This document shows, piece by piece, positions 40,328 to 48,283 of a stretch of 64,000 nt of DNA. This stretch comes from DAOUKH01 sp965219875. GTDB taxonomy: Bacteria > Chloroflexota > Dehalococcoidia > SHYB01. Within the stretch, counting starts at the first letter, position 1; every line of letters starts with the position of its first letter. The translations under genes were made by a program, and so were the position numbers. The DNA lies in NCBI GenBank assembly GCA_965219875.1, contig CBDCOW010000003.1:1054001-1118000 (forward strand). The letters are read 5' to 3'. The notes beneath the pieces are model-generated. The model saw nothing but the letters and a program-made list of their open reading frames with translations. It made no database searches and was not told where the DNA came from.

Positions 40328-41908
40328 ATGAACGCCGCGAACAAACGGCCCGGGGCCCAAGACCCCGGCCGAGTCCTGATCTTCGATACCACCCTCCGGG
40401 ACGGCGAGCAGGCCGCCGGAGCCACCATGACCGCCGACCAGAAGCTCGAGGTCGCCCACCAGCTTGAACGGCTGGGCGTGGACGTCATCGAGGCCGGATT
40501 TCCGGTGAACTCGCCGGCCGAGCTTTCGTCCTTCCAGCGCATCGCCGAAGAAGTCCGCGGGCCCATCATCTGCGGTCTGGCGCGGGCCAACCCGAAGGAC
40601 GTTGACGCCGCCTGGGAAGGGGTGCGCAACGCCGCGCGGGGGCGCATCCACGTCTTCCTCTCCAGCTCCGAGATTCACATCCTCCACCAGCTCCGCAAGG
40701 ACCGCGAGGAGGTGCTGTCGCTGGCCTGCGAGAACGTGGCGCGGGCGAAGGAGTACTGCGACGACGTCGAGTTCTCGCCGATGGACGCCACTCGGAGCGA
40801 CCCGGACTACGTCCACCGCCTGCTCGAAGCCACCATCGACGCCGGCGCGACCACGGTCAACATTCCCGACACCGTGGGCTACACCACGCCGGAGGAGTTC
40901 TACCAGCTCATCGCTGGCATTAACGAGAACGTCCGAAACATCGATAAGGCCGTCATCTCGGTGCACTGCCATAACGACCTGGGGCTCGCGGTAGCGAACA
41001 GCCTCGCCGCGGTGCGCGCCGGGGCCCGGCAGATCGAGTGCACCGTCAACGGTATCGGCGAACGCGCCGGCAACGCCTCGCTCGAAGAGGTGGTCATGGC
41101 CATCCGCACCCGCGGCGACACCTACGACCTGACCACCAACGTGGACACGACGAACATCGTCCGCGCCAGCCGCCTCGTCAGCGAGCATACCGGCTTCGCC
41201 GTCCAACCCAACAAGGCCATCGTGGGCAAGAACGCCTTCCGCCACGCCTCCGGAATTCACCAGGACGGCATCCTGAAGGACCGCTCGACCTACGAGATTA
41301 TGAACCCGCGCGAGATCGGCCTCAGCACGTCGCTGGTGCTGGGCAAGCTCAGCGGGCGCCACGCCTTCCGTCAACGCCTGGAAGAGCTCGGCTTCCACCT
41401 CGACGACGACGGCCTCAGGCACGCCTTCGAACGCTTCCAGACCGTCGCCGAGAAGAAGAAAGAGATCAACGACCACGACCTCATCTCGCTCGTCTCCGAC
41501 GAACTGCGCACGATCTCCGAGGACTACCGCCTCGACCACGTGCAGGTCTCCTGCGGCAGCCACGAGATCCCCACGGCGACGGTGCGCATCATCGGCCCCA
41601 ACGGCGAGGTGTTCCAGGAGGCGGCGACAGGTACGGGCCCGGTGGATGCCTGCTTCAAGGCCGTCGACCGCATCATCGGTGAAGAGGTCTCGCTCGAAGA
41701 GTACGCCGTCAACTCGGTTACGGAGGGCATCGACGCCCTCGGCGAGGTCATGGTGCGGATCGAGCGGAACGGCATGACGTACGTGGGCCGTGGCTCTTCG
41801 ACGGACATCATCGTGTCCAGCGCCAAGGCCTACGTGAACGCCTACAACCGCCTCCTCGCCAACCTCGACGCCCCCCGCACCGCGGAGGCCGTTCCCGCCG
41901 GCCCCTAG
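40328..41908 (+). CDS. leuA: 2-isopropylmalate synthase
   Basis: A 526-residue DRE-TIM metallolyase. LIFDTTLRDGEQAAGATM is the family signature at the N-terminus (metal-binding Asp, catalytic Arg), VISVHCHNDLGLAVANSLAAVRAGARQIECTVNGIGERAGNASLEEV follows with the metal-binding H-x-H (written in pieces: VHCHND and NGIGERAGN). The C-terminal LeuA dimer domain has VSCGSHEIPTATVRI and EGIDALGEVMVRIERNG. It starts the leucine branch from 2-oxoisovalerate and acetyl-CoA and is usually feedback-inhibited by leucine through the C-terminal domain. Length fits full-size LeuA rather than CimA/NifV. Confidence 0.94.
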   Translation: MNAANKRPGAQDPGRVLIFDTTLRDGEQAAGATMTADQKLEVAHQLERLGVDVIEAGFPVNSPAELSSFQRIAEEVRGPIICGLARANPKDVDAAWEGVRNAARGRIHVFLSSSEIHILHQLRKDREEVLSLACENVARAKEYCDDVEFSPMDATRSDPDYVHRLLEATIDAGATTVNIPDTVGYTTPEEFYQLIAGINENVRNIDKAVISVHCHNDLGLAVANSLAAVRAGARQIECTVNGIGERAGNASLEEVVMAIRTRGDTYDLTTNVDTTNIVRASRLVSEHTGFAVQPNKAIVGKNAFRHASGIHQDGILKDRSTYEIMNPREIGLSTSLVLGKLSGRHAFRQRLEELGFHLDDDGLRHAFERFQTVAEKKKEINDHDLISLVSDELRTISEDYRLDHVQVSCGSHEIPTATVRIIGPNGEVFQEAATGTGPVDACFKAVDRIIGEEVSLEEYAVNSVTEGIDALGEVMVRIERNGMTYVGRGSSTDIIVSSAKAYVNAYNRLLANLDAPRTAEAVPAGP

Positions 41909-41970
41909 TCCGGCCGCCCCTGCCGGCGCGGCAACGCGCCGGCGCGTTGGGCGCGCCTGAGGAGACCACC

Positions 41971-43374
41971 ATGCCGCCTCGGACGATGTTCGAGAAGATA
42001 TGGGACGCCCACGTCGTCCATCAGGAGCCGGGCAAGCCCGCCCTGATCTACATCGACCTGCACCTCGTCCACGAGGTCACCTCCCCGCAGGCCTTCGAAG
42101 GCCTGCGCCTTTCGGGGCGCGGCGTACGCCGTCCCGACCTCAGCATCGCGACGGTGGACCACAACGTCCCGACGTGGGAGCGCTCCACGCCCTCGACCGA
42201 CCCCATCGCGGTGCTGCAGATGGAGACCCTGGACGAGAACGCACGGCACTACCGGCTCCCCTACTACGACATCCACAGCGAAGGGCAGGGCATCGTCCAC
42301 GTCATCGGCCCCGAGCGCGGCGCCACCCAGCCGGGGAAGACCATCGTGTGCGGCGACAGCCACACCGCGACGCACGGCGCCTTCGGCGCGCTGGCCTTCG
42401 GTATCGGCACCTCGGAAGTCGAGCACGTCCTCGCCACCCAGTGCCTGGTACAGGCCAAGCCGAAGACGATGGAGGTCCGGCTGAACGGGCCTCTGCCCAG
42501 CGGCGTCAGCGCCAAGGACGTCATCCTCGCCGTAATCGGCGAGATCGGCGTCTCCGGCGCCGCCGGCTACGTGATCGAGTACACCGGCGAGGCGATTCGC
42601 GGGCTCTCCATGGAGGGCCGTATGACAGTGTGCAACATGTCCATCGAGGGCGGCGCCCGCGCCGGCATGGTCGCGCCCGACGAGACGACGTTCGCCTACC
42701 TCCGCGGCCGCGCGGAGGTCCCACAGGGCGCCGCGTTCGACGAGGCCGTCGCAAGATGGCGGCAGTTGCCCACCGACGAAGGGGCGGTGTTCGACCGGCT
42801 GGTAGAGATCGACGCCGCCGGCATAGCCCCCAACGTCACCTGGGGCGTCAACCCCGGCCAGGTCGTCCCCGTCACCGAAGTCGTGCCCGATCCCGAGGCG
42901 GCCGCCTCCGAGGCCGAGCGCGGCGCGATACGCCGCGCCCTCGCCTACATGGGATTGGAGGCCGGCATGCCCATCACCGAGATACCGATCGACCGCGCGT
43001 TCATCGGCTCCTGCACCAACGCCCGGATTGAAGATCTGCGGGCCGTCGCGGGCATCGTCGAAGGCAAGCGCGTGCACGACCGGGTCGCAGCGATGGTCGT
43101 CCCCGGTTCGTTCGCGGTGAAGCGCCAAGCCGAGGCCGAGGGCCTCGACGCTATCTTCCGCGAGGCCGGGTTCGAGTGGCGCGAGGCTGGCTGCTCCATG
43201 TGCTTGGGCATGAACCCCGACACCCTCGCCGAGGGCGAGCGCTGCGCCTCGACCTCGAACCGCAACTTCGAGGGCCGCCAGGGCAAGGGCGGCCGCACCC
43301 ACTTGGTCAGCCCCGCGATGGCGGCGGCGGCGGCCATCGAAGGCCGCTTCGTCGACGTGAGGACGTGGCGATGA
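41971..43374 (+). CDS. leuC: 3-isopropylmalate dehydratase large subunit
   Basis: A 467-residue aconitase-family protein: MFEKIWDAHVV at the start, LIYIDLHLVHEVTSPQAFEGLR, ATVDHNVPT, IVCGDSHTATHGAFGALAFGIGTSEVEHVLATQ (read in pieces; DSHT and GTSEVEH are typical), the cluster cysteines around FIGSCTNARIEDLR and AGCSMCLGMNPD, and TSNRNFEGRQG near the end. It binds [4Fe-4S] and isomerises 2- to 3-isopropylmalate together with LeuD, which is not encoded next to it. GAGGAG precedes the ATG at 41971; a TTG 24 bp upstream is less likely. Confidence 0.95.
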   Translation: MPPRTMFEKIWDAHVVHQEPGKPALIYIDLHLVHEVTSPQAFEGLRLSGRGVRRPDLSIATVDHNVPTWERSTPSTDPIAVLQMETLDENARHYRLPYYDIHSEGQGIVHVIGPERGATQPGKTIVCGDSHTATHGAFGALAFGIGTSEVEHVLATQCLVQAKPKTMEVRLNGPLPSGVSAKDVILAVIGEIGVSGAAGYVIEYTGEAIRGLSMEGRMTVCNMSIEGGARAGMVAPDETTFAYLRGRAEVPQGAAFDEAVARWRQLPTDEGAVFDRLVEIDAAGIAPNVTWGVNPGQVVPVTEVVPDPEAAASEAERGAIRRALAYMGLEAGMPITEIPIDRAFIGSCTNARIEDLRAVAGIVEGKRVHDRVAAMVVPGSFAVKRQAEAEGLDAIFREAGFEWREAGCSMCLGMNPDTLAEGERCASTSNRNFEGRQGKGGRTHLVSPAMAAAAAIEGRFVDVRTWR

Positions 43375-44483
43375 CGTTCACCATCGCCCTCCTCCCCGGC
43401 GACGGCATCGGGCCGGAGGTCGTCGCTCAGGGACGCCGCGTCCTCGACCGTGCCGCCGAGTTGTTCGGCCACGAGGTCCGCTATCACGAAGGCCTGATGG
43501 GCGGCTGCGCCATCGACGCCACCGGCGTGGCCCTCTCCGACGAGACCGTCGCGATGTGCCGCCGCGCCGACGCCGTGCTCCTCGGAGCGGTCGGCGGCCC
43601 GAAGTGGGACGACCCCAAGGCCAAGACCCGCCCTGAAGACGGCCTGCTCAAGCTCCGCAAAGACCTGCGGCTCTTCGCCAATCTCCGCCCGGTGAGCGCC
43701 TACCCCGAGCTGATCGGCGCGACGCCGCTCCGCCCCCATCTCCTGGAGGGGCTTGATCTGCTGGTGATACGCGAGCTGACGGGCGGACTCTACTTCGGGA
43801 AGCCCAAGAAGCGCTGGAGCACGTCGCGGGGGCGGCGCGCCATCGATGCCATGGCCTACACCGAGCGAGAGATCGAGCGCGTCGTCCGCACCGGCTTCGA
43901 GCTGGCCCGCGCACGGCGCAAGAAGCTGACCTCCGTCGACAAAGCCAACGTCCTTGAGACCTCGCGCCTCTGGCGGGAGGTAACGACCGAGGTCGCTGTC
44001 GACTACCCCGACGTCGCCCTCACCCACATGCTCGTCGACACCGCGGCGATGAACCTCGTGCGGGCGCCGGCCGCGTTCGACGTCATCGTCACCGAGAACA
44101 CTTTCGGGGACATCCTGACCGACGAGGCGGCGGTGCTCGCGGGATCGATGGGGATGCTCCCCTCCGCGAGCCTGGGCGGCAGGGGCATCGCCGCACGCGG
44201 CCCCAAGGCGGGGCGCACCTTCGGCCTCTACGAGCCGATCCACGGCAGCGCCCCCGACATCGCCGGCCAGGGAAAGGCGAACCCCCTCGCCATGATCCTT
44301 AGTGTGGCCCTGATGCTCCGCTATTCCTTGGGGCAATCAGCGACTGCGGCGGCGATCGAGACGGCTGTCCAGCGCGTGCTGCGCGACGGCCTCCGCACCC
44401 CCGACATCGCTGGCCAGGGCGAGCCCACCGTCGATACCGAAGCGATGGGCTCGGCGGTCATCGACGCTCTGGAAGGGCCGTAA
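43371..44483 (+). CDS. leuB: 3-isopropylmalate dehydrogenase
   Basis: A 370-residue isocitrate/isopropylmalate dehydrogenase: IALLPGDGIGPEVVAQGRRVL, LGAVGGPKWDD, ELTGGLYFGKPK (LeuB-type), VDKANVLETSRLWRE, the metal Asp region VIVTENTFGDILTDEAAVLAGS, and YEPIHGSAPDIAGQGKANPLAMILS. It oxidises and decarboxylates 3-isopropylmalate with NAD. The start overlaps the leuC stop by ATGA, so no leuD can lie between. It is the last gene of the operon. Confidence 0.96.
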   Translation: MTFTIALLPGDGIGPEVVAQGRRVLDRAAELFGHEVRYHEGLMGGCAIDATGVALSDETVAMCRRADAVLLGAVGGPKWDDPKAKTRPEDGLLKLRKDLRLFANLRPVSAYPELIGATPLRPHLLEGLDLLVIRELTGGLYFGKPKKRWSTSRGRRAIDAMAYTEREIERVVRTGFELARARRKKLTSVDKANVLETSRLWREVTTEVAVDYPDVALTHMLVDTAAMNLVRAPAAFDVIVTENTFGDILTDEAAVLAGSMGMLPSASLGGRGIAARGPKAGRTFGLYEPIHGSAPDIAGQGKANPLAMILSVALMLRYSLGQSATAAAIETAVQRVLRDGLRTPDIAGQGEPTVDTEAMGSAVIDALEGP

Positions 44484-44498
44484 GCCCGGTCCCGCCAA

Positions 44499-44527
44499 TT
44501 GAGAACTCTTTCACATTCCAGTAGAGT
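44499..44527 (+). promoter_or_regulatory. Promoter of the LolD-type gene (TTGAGA-17-TAGAGT)
   Basis: TTGAGA at 44499-44504 and TAGAGT at 44522-44527 with a 17-bp spacer, 46 bp before the start codon. The -10 is identical to that of etfB. Confidence 0.6.
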
Positions 44528-44572
44528 AGAAGCGCTCCCAAGGAGCAGATTCGACCCGGTGAAATCCCCCGC

Positions 44573-45289
44573 ATGACGACGCAAGCCCCAGCCCCAATTG
44601 TCCGGGCGGTCGACGTACACAAGACCTACGATTCCGGTCGGGTGACCGTCAAAGCACTCCGAGGCGTCAACCTGACCGTGGAGCGCGGCGAGATGGTCGC
44701 TATCATGGGGCCGAGCGGCTGCGGCAAGACCACGCTGCTCAACTGCCTCTCCGGCCTCGACGAGATCGACACGGGCAGCGTGAGCATCGGCGGCTCCGAG
44801 CTGGCCACCATGTCCGACGACCAAAAGACGCGCTACCGCGCCACCCGCATGGGCTACGTCTTCCAGGCCTTCAACCTGCTCCCCGTGCTCACCGCGGTGG
44901 AGAACGTCGAGATGCCCATGCTGGTCTCGGGCACCCGGGCCTCCGAGGCCCGCGAGCGCGCCGCCGAAGCGCTGACGCTCGTGGGGCTCACCGACTGGCA
45001 GAAGCACTACACGTCGGAGCTCTCCGGCGGCCAGCAGCAGCGCGTGGCCATCGCGCGCGCGCTGGTGAACCAGCCCGAGATCGTCTGGGGCGACGAGCCC
45101 ACGGGAAACCTCGACAGCGCCAACTCCGCCGACGTCATGCAGTTGCTCTGCAAGCTCAACCGCGAGAACGGGCAGACCTTCATCCTGGTCACCCACGCCG
45201 AGGATGTGGCCCGCGAGGCCGACCGCATCGTCCACATGAACGACGGTCAGATCGTCCGCGAAGAGCGGAACCGCAACGGCTCCGCCTAG
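44573..45289 (+). CDS. ABC transporter ATP-binding protein, LolD/MacB type
   Basis: A 238-residue ATPase: Walker A GPSGCGKTTLLN, Q-loop YVFQAFNLLPVLTAVENV (typical of the LolD/MacB/FtsE branch), signature LSGGQQQRVAIARALVNQPEIVWGDEPTGNLD (read as LSGGQQQRVAIARAL with Walker B IVWGDEP), and the H-loop VTHAEDVAREADRIVHM. Members power lipoprotein release or mechanotransmission rather than transport across the membrane. No FtsX/MacB-type permease lies next to it, so the partner is elsewhere. It has its own good promoter. Confidence 0.92.
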   Translation: MTTQAPAPIVRAVDVHKTYDSGRVTVKALRGVNLTVERGEMVAIMGPSGCGKTTLLNCLSGLDEIDTGSVSIGGSELATMSDDQKTRYRATRMGYVFQAFNLLPVLTAVENVEMPMLVSGTRASEARERAAEALTLVGLTDWQKHYTSELSGGQQQRVAIARALVNQPEIVWGDEPTGNLDSANSADVMQLLCKLNRENGQTFILVTHAEDVAREADRIVHMNDGQIVREERNRNGSA

Positions 45290-45321
45290 CCTCCGCCCGC
45301 CGCGCCGCTGCCTCCCCGTAG

Positions 45322-45341
45322 GGGCGAGTCGCGACTCGCCC
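45322..45341. repeat. 20-bp perfect palindrome, variant GGGCGAGTCGCGACTCGCCC
   Basis: This palindrome is a compensated variant of the GGGCGATTCGCGAATCGCCC elements at 25791-25810 and 46199-46218: the T to G change on one arm is matched by A to C on the other. It lies in the short gap between the ABC and acetyltransferase genes. Confidence 0.75.
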
Positions 45342-45404
45342 TCCCCTCTTCTGCGGTCTCGACCCCTCGGCGACAGGCAAGCGGCGTCCGCCGTACGTCC
45401 CCTA

Positions 45405-45413
45405 TGGTAGAAT
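45405..45413 (+). promoter_or_regulatory. Extended -10 element (TGGTAGAAT)
   Basis: TGGTAGAAT fits the TGn-TATAAT form and ends 11 bp before the ATG at 45425, predicting a leader of only a few bases. Confidence 0.4.
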
Positions 45414-45424
45414 CCGCGCCCAAG

Positions 45425-46150
45425 ATGCCGCTATCCGAACCATCGGGAACGGCGGACCCGCGCCCGCCCATGCCCTACTTCGCGCGGCCCATGACCACGC
45501 TCGATATTCCCGAGGTGTCGAGCGTCGAACGCGAGTGCTTCCCGACGGGGTGGGTCCCGACACAATTCCGGCGGGAGTTGCGCAACCGCAGCACGGCGTA
45601 TCTGGTCGCCTGCCGCGCCAATGATCCAAGCAACGCCCTGCAAGAGGCCCGCGACACGGTACTTTCCGAGCCGCCGCGCCGAGGCCCGGCGGCCAGACTC
45701 GCCGGCTGGATGCTGCGGGCGCTGGGTCGGGGCGAGGACGCCCCGGAGGACCACCGCAGCATCGTGGGCTTCGTCGGCCTCTGGTTCATCGGCGACGAGG
45801 CCCACATCACGGCTATCGGCGTGCGGGAGCGCGAACGGCGGCTGGGCGTCGGCGAGCTGCTGCTTCTAGCCGGCACCGAGATCACGATACCGCGCGGGGC
45901 GCGCGTGATGACCCTAGAAGTCCGGGCCAGTAACCAGGGCGCCCAGGAGCTCTACAAGAAGTATGGCTTCGCTCAAGTCGGCATCCGCAAGGGCTACTAC
46001 ACCGACAACGGGGAGGACGCGTTTGTCATGACGACCGCCCCCATCCATGAAGACCGATTTCTCGACCGCCTCGAACGTCTGCGCCTCGACCACAAGCAAA
46101 GCTGGGGCGCCAGCGTCCGCCTGCTCACTCTCACCTCAACCACTTCATAG
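45425..46150 (+). CDS. GNAT acetyltransferase, RimI-like
   Basis: A 241-residue GNAT protein resembling ribosomal-protein S18 alanine acetyltransferase: MTTLDIPEVSSVERECFPTGW is RimI-like, HITAIGVRERERRLGVGELLL holds the acetyl-CoA loop (R-R-x-x-G-x-G/A type), and LEVRASNQGAQELYKKYGFAQVGIRKGYYTDNGEDAFVM closes the fold (pieces: VRASNQGAQELYKKYGF, RKGYY). It carries an insert of about 45 residues (around ALQEARDTVLSEPPRRG) between strand 3 and the rest, which is not usual in RimI. The ATG at 45425 fits the extended -10 just upstream; ATG 45404 is an alternative. Confidence 0.75.
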   Translation: MPLSEPSGTADPRPPMPYFARPMTTLDIPEVSSVERECFPTGWVPTQFRRELRNRSTAYLVACRANDPSNALQEARDTVLSEPPRRGPAARLAGWMLRALGRGEDAPEDHRSIVGFVGLWFIGDEAHITAIGVRERERRLGVGELLLLAGTEITIPRGARVMTLEVRASNQGAQELYKKYGFAQVGIRKGYYTDNGEDAFVMTTAPIHEDRFLDRLERLRLDHKQSWGASVRLLTLTSTTS

Positions 46151-46198
46151 AGAGGCCCACCGGGGTCCCCTGTCTCCGTGGGAGAATCTCCCCTGTAG

Positions 46199-46218
46199 GG
46201 GCGATTCGCGAATCGCCC
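46199..46218. repeat. 20-bp perfect palindrome GGGCGATTCGCGAATCGCCC
   Basis: An exact copy of the palindrome at 25791-25810 with the same flanks (TGTAGG before, CATTCCCCCA after). It lies between the convergent acetyltransferase and ACT genes and could act as a bidirectional structural element. Confidence 0.8.
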
Positions 46219-46289
46219 ATTCCCCCACCCCGGAGCGGCCCTTGTGACTAGGCCCCTGCGTTACGAAGGGTCGGGAGGAAGAGCCGCGC

Positions 46290-46772
46290 TTAGGCTTCCC
46301 TGATACGGAAGGCCGCGTGCAGCGCCTTCGACGCCTTCTTCCGGTCCTTCTCCTCTATCAAGCAGGAGATGCGCACCTCGCTCGTGCCGATGGCGATCAC
46401 GTTCACGCCCGCTTCCCCGAGGGCGCTGAACAGCCCGCTGATATGCGCGGGTGCGCTGACGATGCCCGTGCCCACAAGCTCGATCTTGGTCAGACCGTCC
46501 ATGGTCTCGATGCCGGCGGCCTCGACGCCATCCTGTATCGCTTCGAGCCGCCGCACCGCGCCCTCCACGTCATCGTGCCGCACCGTGAAGGAGACGTCGG
46601 TGAGCCGGTCAACACTCGCGTTCTGCAGGATCAGATCGACGGAGATGCCTGCGGTGGCGATGGGCGAGAAGATGAGCGCGGCGATGCCGGGCTTGTCGGG
46701 AACCCGGGCGAGCTTGACGAGCGCCCACCCGTCTTCCAATCGAATATCGCGGACGCGCTGGCGGACTTCCAC
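46290..46772 (-). CDS. ACT-domain-only protein related to the aspartokinase regulatory region
   Basis: A 160-residue protein with two ACT domains arranged as in the C-terminal part of aspartate kinase: ALVKLARVPDKPGIAALIFSPIATAGISVDLILQN (short pieces: VPDKPGIAALIF, ISVDLILQN), then KIELVGTGIVSAPAHISGLFSALGEAGVNVIAIGTSEVRISCLI (pieces: GLFSALGEAGVNV, ISTSEVRIS-like end). No kinase domain is present. It is the fourth gene of an operon with homoserine dehydrogenase, a LysRS-like protein and LysS. It likely binds lysine or threonine and regulates an aspartate-pathway enzyme. The start is GTG, 4 bp after the lysS stop. Confidence 0.85.
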   Translation of the reverse strand: MEVRQRVRDIRLEDGWALVKLARVPDKPGIAALIFSPIATAGISVDLILQNASVDRLTDVSFTVRHDDVEGAVRRLEAIQDGVEAAGIETMDGLTKIELVGTGIVSAPAHISGLFSALGEAGVNVIAIGTSEVRISCLIEEKDRKKASKALHAAFRIREA

Positions 46773-46776
46773 GCGG

Positions 46777-48276
46777 CTACCCTTCCGAGTCCTCTCCCTG
46801 CCGGTCGCCGGGCAGGCGCCGCTGCAGAGGGAAGAAGATGATGTCTCGAATATTGGACGCGCCGGTCAGGAGCATGACCAGCCGGTCCATACCGATGCCG
46901 AGCCCGCCCGTGGGCGGCAGCCCATGCTCCAAGGCGTTCAAATAGTCCTCATCCATCGGGTGCGCCTCCTCGTCGCCGGCCTCGGCGGCGCGTCCCTGGG
47001 CGAGGAACTGGCTGCGCTGGTAGCCCGGATCGGTCAGCTCGGAGAAGGCGTTGCCTAGCTCGAAGCCGGCTGCGTAGGGTTCGAAGCGCTCGGCGAGCAG
47101 CGGCTCGCCGCGGCAGCGCTTGGTGAGCGGACAGAGCGCGGCGGGGTAGTCGAAAACGAACGTCGGCTCGATCAGCCGTTCCTCGACGCGCCGGTCGAAG
47201 ATCTCGCCAATGATGCGCGCCGCGTCCAAGCCATCGAGGTCCTCGGACGGGATGCCTGTGGCCTCGGCGGCGGCGGCGGCCTCGTCCCGGGAGGCGTCCG
47301 GCGCCAGGTCGGCGCCCGCATACTCCCGCAGCGCCTCGAAGAAGGGCAGCCGCCGCCACGGCTTACCCACGTCGATGACGACCTCCTGCCCGCCGATCGT
47401 GCGGGGCGGTAGTTCCATCGTCCCGTTTGCCTCCTGGGCGGCATGGCGGACGAGCGACTCGGTCAGCTCCATCATGTCGGTATAGTCGGCGTAGGCCTGA
47501 TAGGCCTCCATGAGGGTGTATTCGGGGTTGTGCGTCGAGTCGATCCCCTCGTTGCGGAAGACGGCGGCCATTTCGTAGACCCGCTCGAAGCCTCCGACGA
47601 TAAGCCGCTTGAGATAGAGCTCCGGCGCAACGCGGAGGTAAAGGTCGCGCTTCAGCTCGTTGTGGCGGGTTACGAAGGGACGCGCCGCGGCCCCGCCGTA
47701 GATCGGCTGGAGCACCGGAGTCTGTACGTCGAGGAAGCCCCGGCCTTCGAGGAACGCCCGCACGGCGGCGAAGATGCGCGACCGCTTCTGGAAGAGCGTG
47801 CGCGCCTCCTGGTCGGCGATCAAATGCAGATAGCGCCGCCGCCGCATCGTCTCCACGTCCCTCAGCCCGTGGAATTTCTCCGGCATGGGCTGCAGGGCCT
47901 TGGCGAGCAGATCGAATCGGCTGGTTTCGACGGTTACCTCGCCGGTCCTTGTGACGAACAACGGGCCTTCGACGCCGAGCACGTCGCCGCGGTCGACCAA
48001 CTCCTTGAACCGCGTGAATTCCTGGGTCTTGTCCAGCGTCAGGTAGATCTGAATCGAGCAGTCTTGGTCCTCGATGCGGGCGAAGCTCGCCTTGCCCATG
48101 CGCCGTACCGCGGTCAGCCGACCGGCGAGGCGTACCGGCCCGGCGTCGCCGTCGGCATCGTAGGCCTCAAGCGCCTCGGCGATGGTATGACTGCGGCGAA
48201 ACTCGTGAGGATAGGGGTCGACACCCAATTCTCGAAGGCGCTCCAGCTTTTCGACGCGGGCCGTTCGCTCGTCCAT
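46777..48276 (-). CDS. lysS: Lysyl-tRNA synthetase (class II)
   Basis: A 499-residue class II LysRS. The N-terminal OB-fold anticodon-binding domain runs VRLAGRLTAVRRMGKASFARIEDQDCSIQIYLT (pieces: RRMGKASFARIED). Motif 2 is VYEMAAVFRNEGIDSTHNPEYTLMEAY, with typical HNPEYT. The lysine site has FELGNAFSELTDP and motif 3 is GLGIGMDRLVMLLTG. It charges tRNA-Lys. It overlaps no neighbour but is only 7 bp from the LysRS-like gene upstream and 4 bp from the ACT gene downstream, so all are one transcription unit. Confidence 0.96.
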   Translation of the reverse strand: MDERTARVEKLERLRELGVDPYPHEFRRSHTIAEALEAYDADGDAGPVRLAGRLTAVRRMGKASFARIEDQDCSIQIYLTLDKTQEFTRFKELVDRGDVLGVEGPLFVTRTGEVTVETSRFDLLAKALQPMPEKFHGLRDVETMRRRRYLHLIADQEARTLFQKRSRIFAAVRAFLEGRGFLDVQTPVLQPIYGGAAARPFVTRHNELKRDLYLRVAPELYLKRLIVGGFERVYEMAAVFRNEGIDSTHNPEYTLMEAYQAYADYTDMMELTESLVRHAAQEANGTMELPPRTIGGQEVVIDVGKPWRRLPFFEALREYAGADLAPDASRDEAAAAAEATGIPSEDLDGLDAARIIGEIFDRRVEERLIEPTFVFDYPAALCPLTKRCRGEPLLAERFEPYAAGFELGNAFSELTDPGYQRSQFLAQGRAAEAGDEEAHPMDEDYLNALEHGLPPTGGLGIGMDRLVMLLTGASNIRDIIFFPLQRRLPGDRQGEDSEG

Positions 48277-48283
48277 CGGCCCG

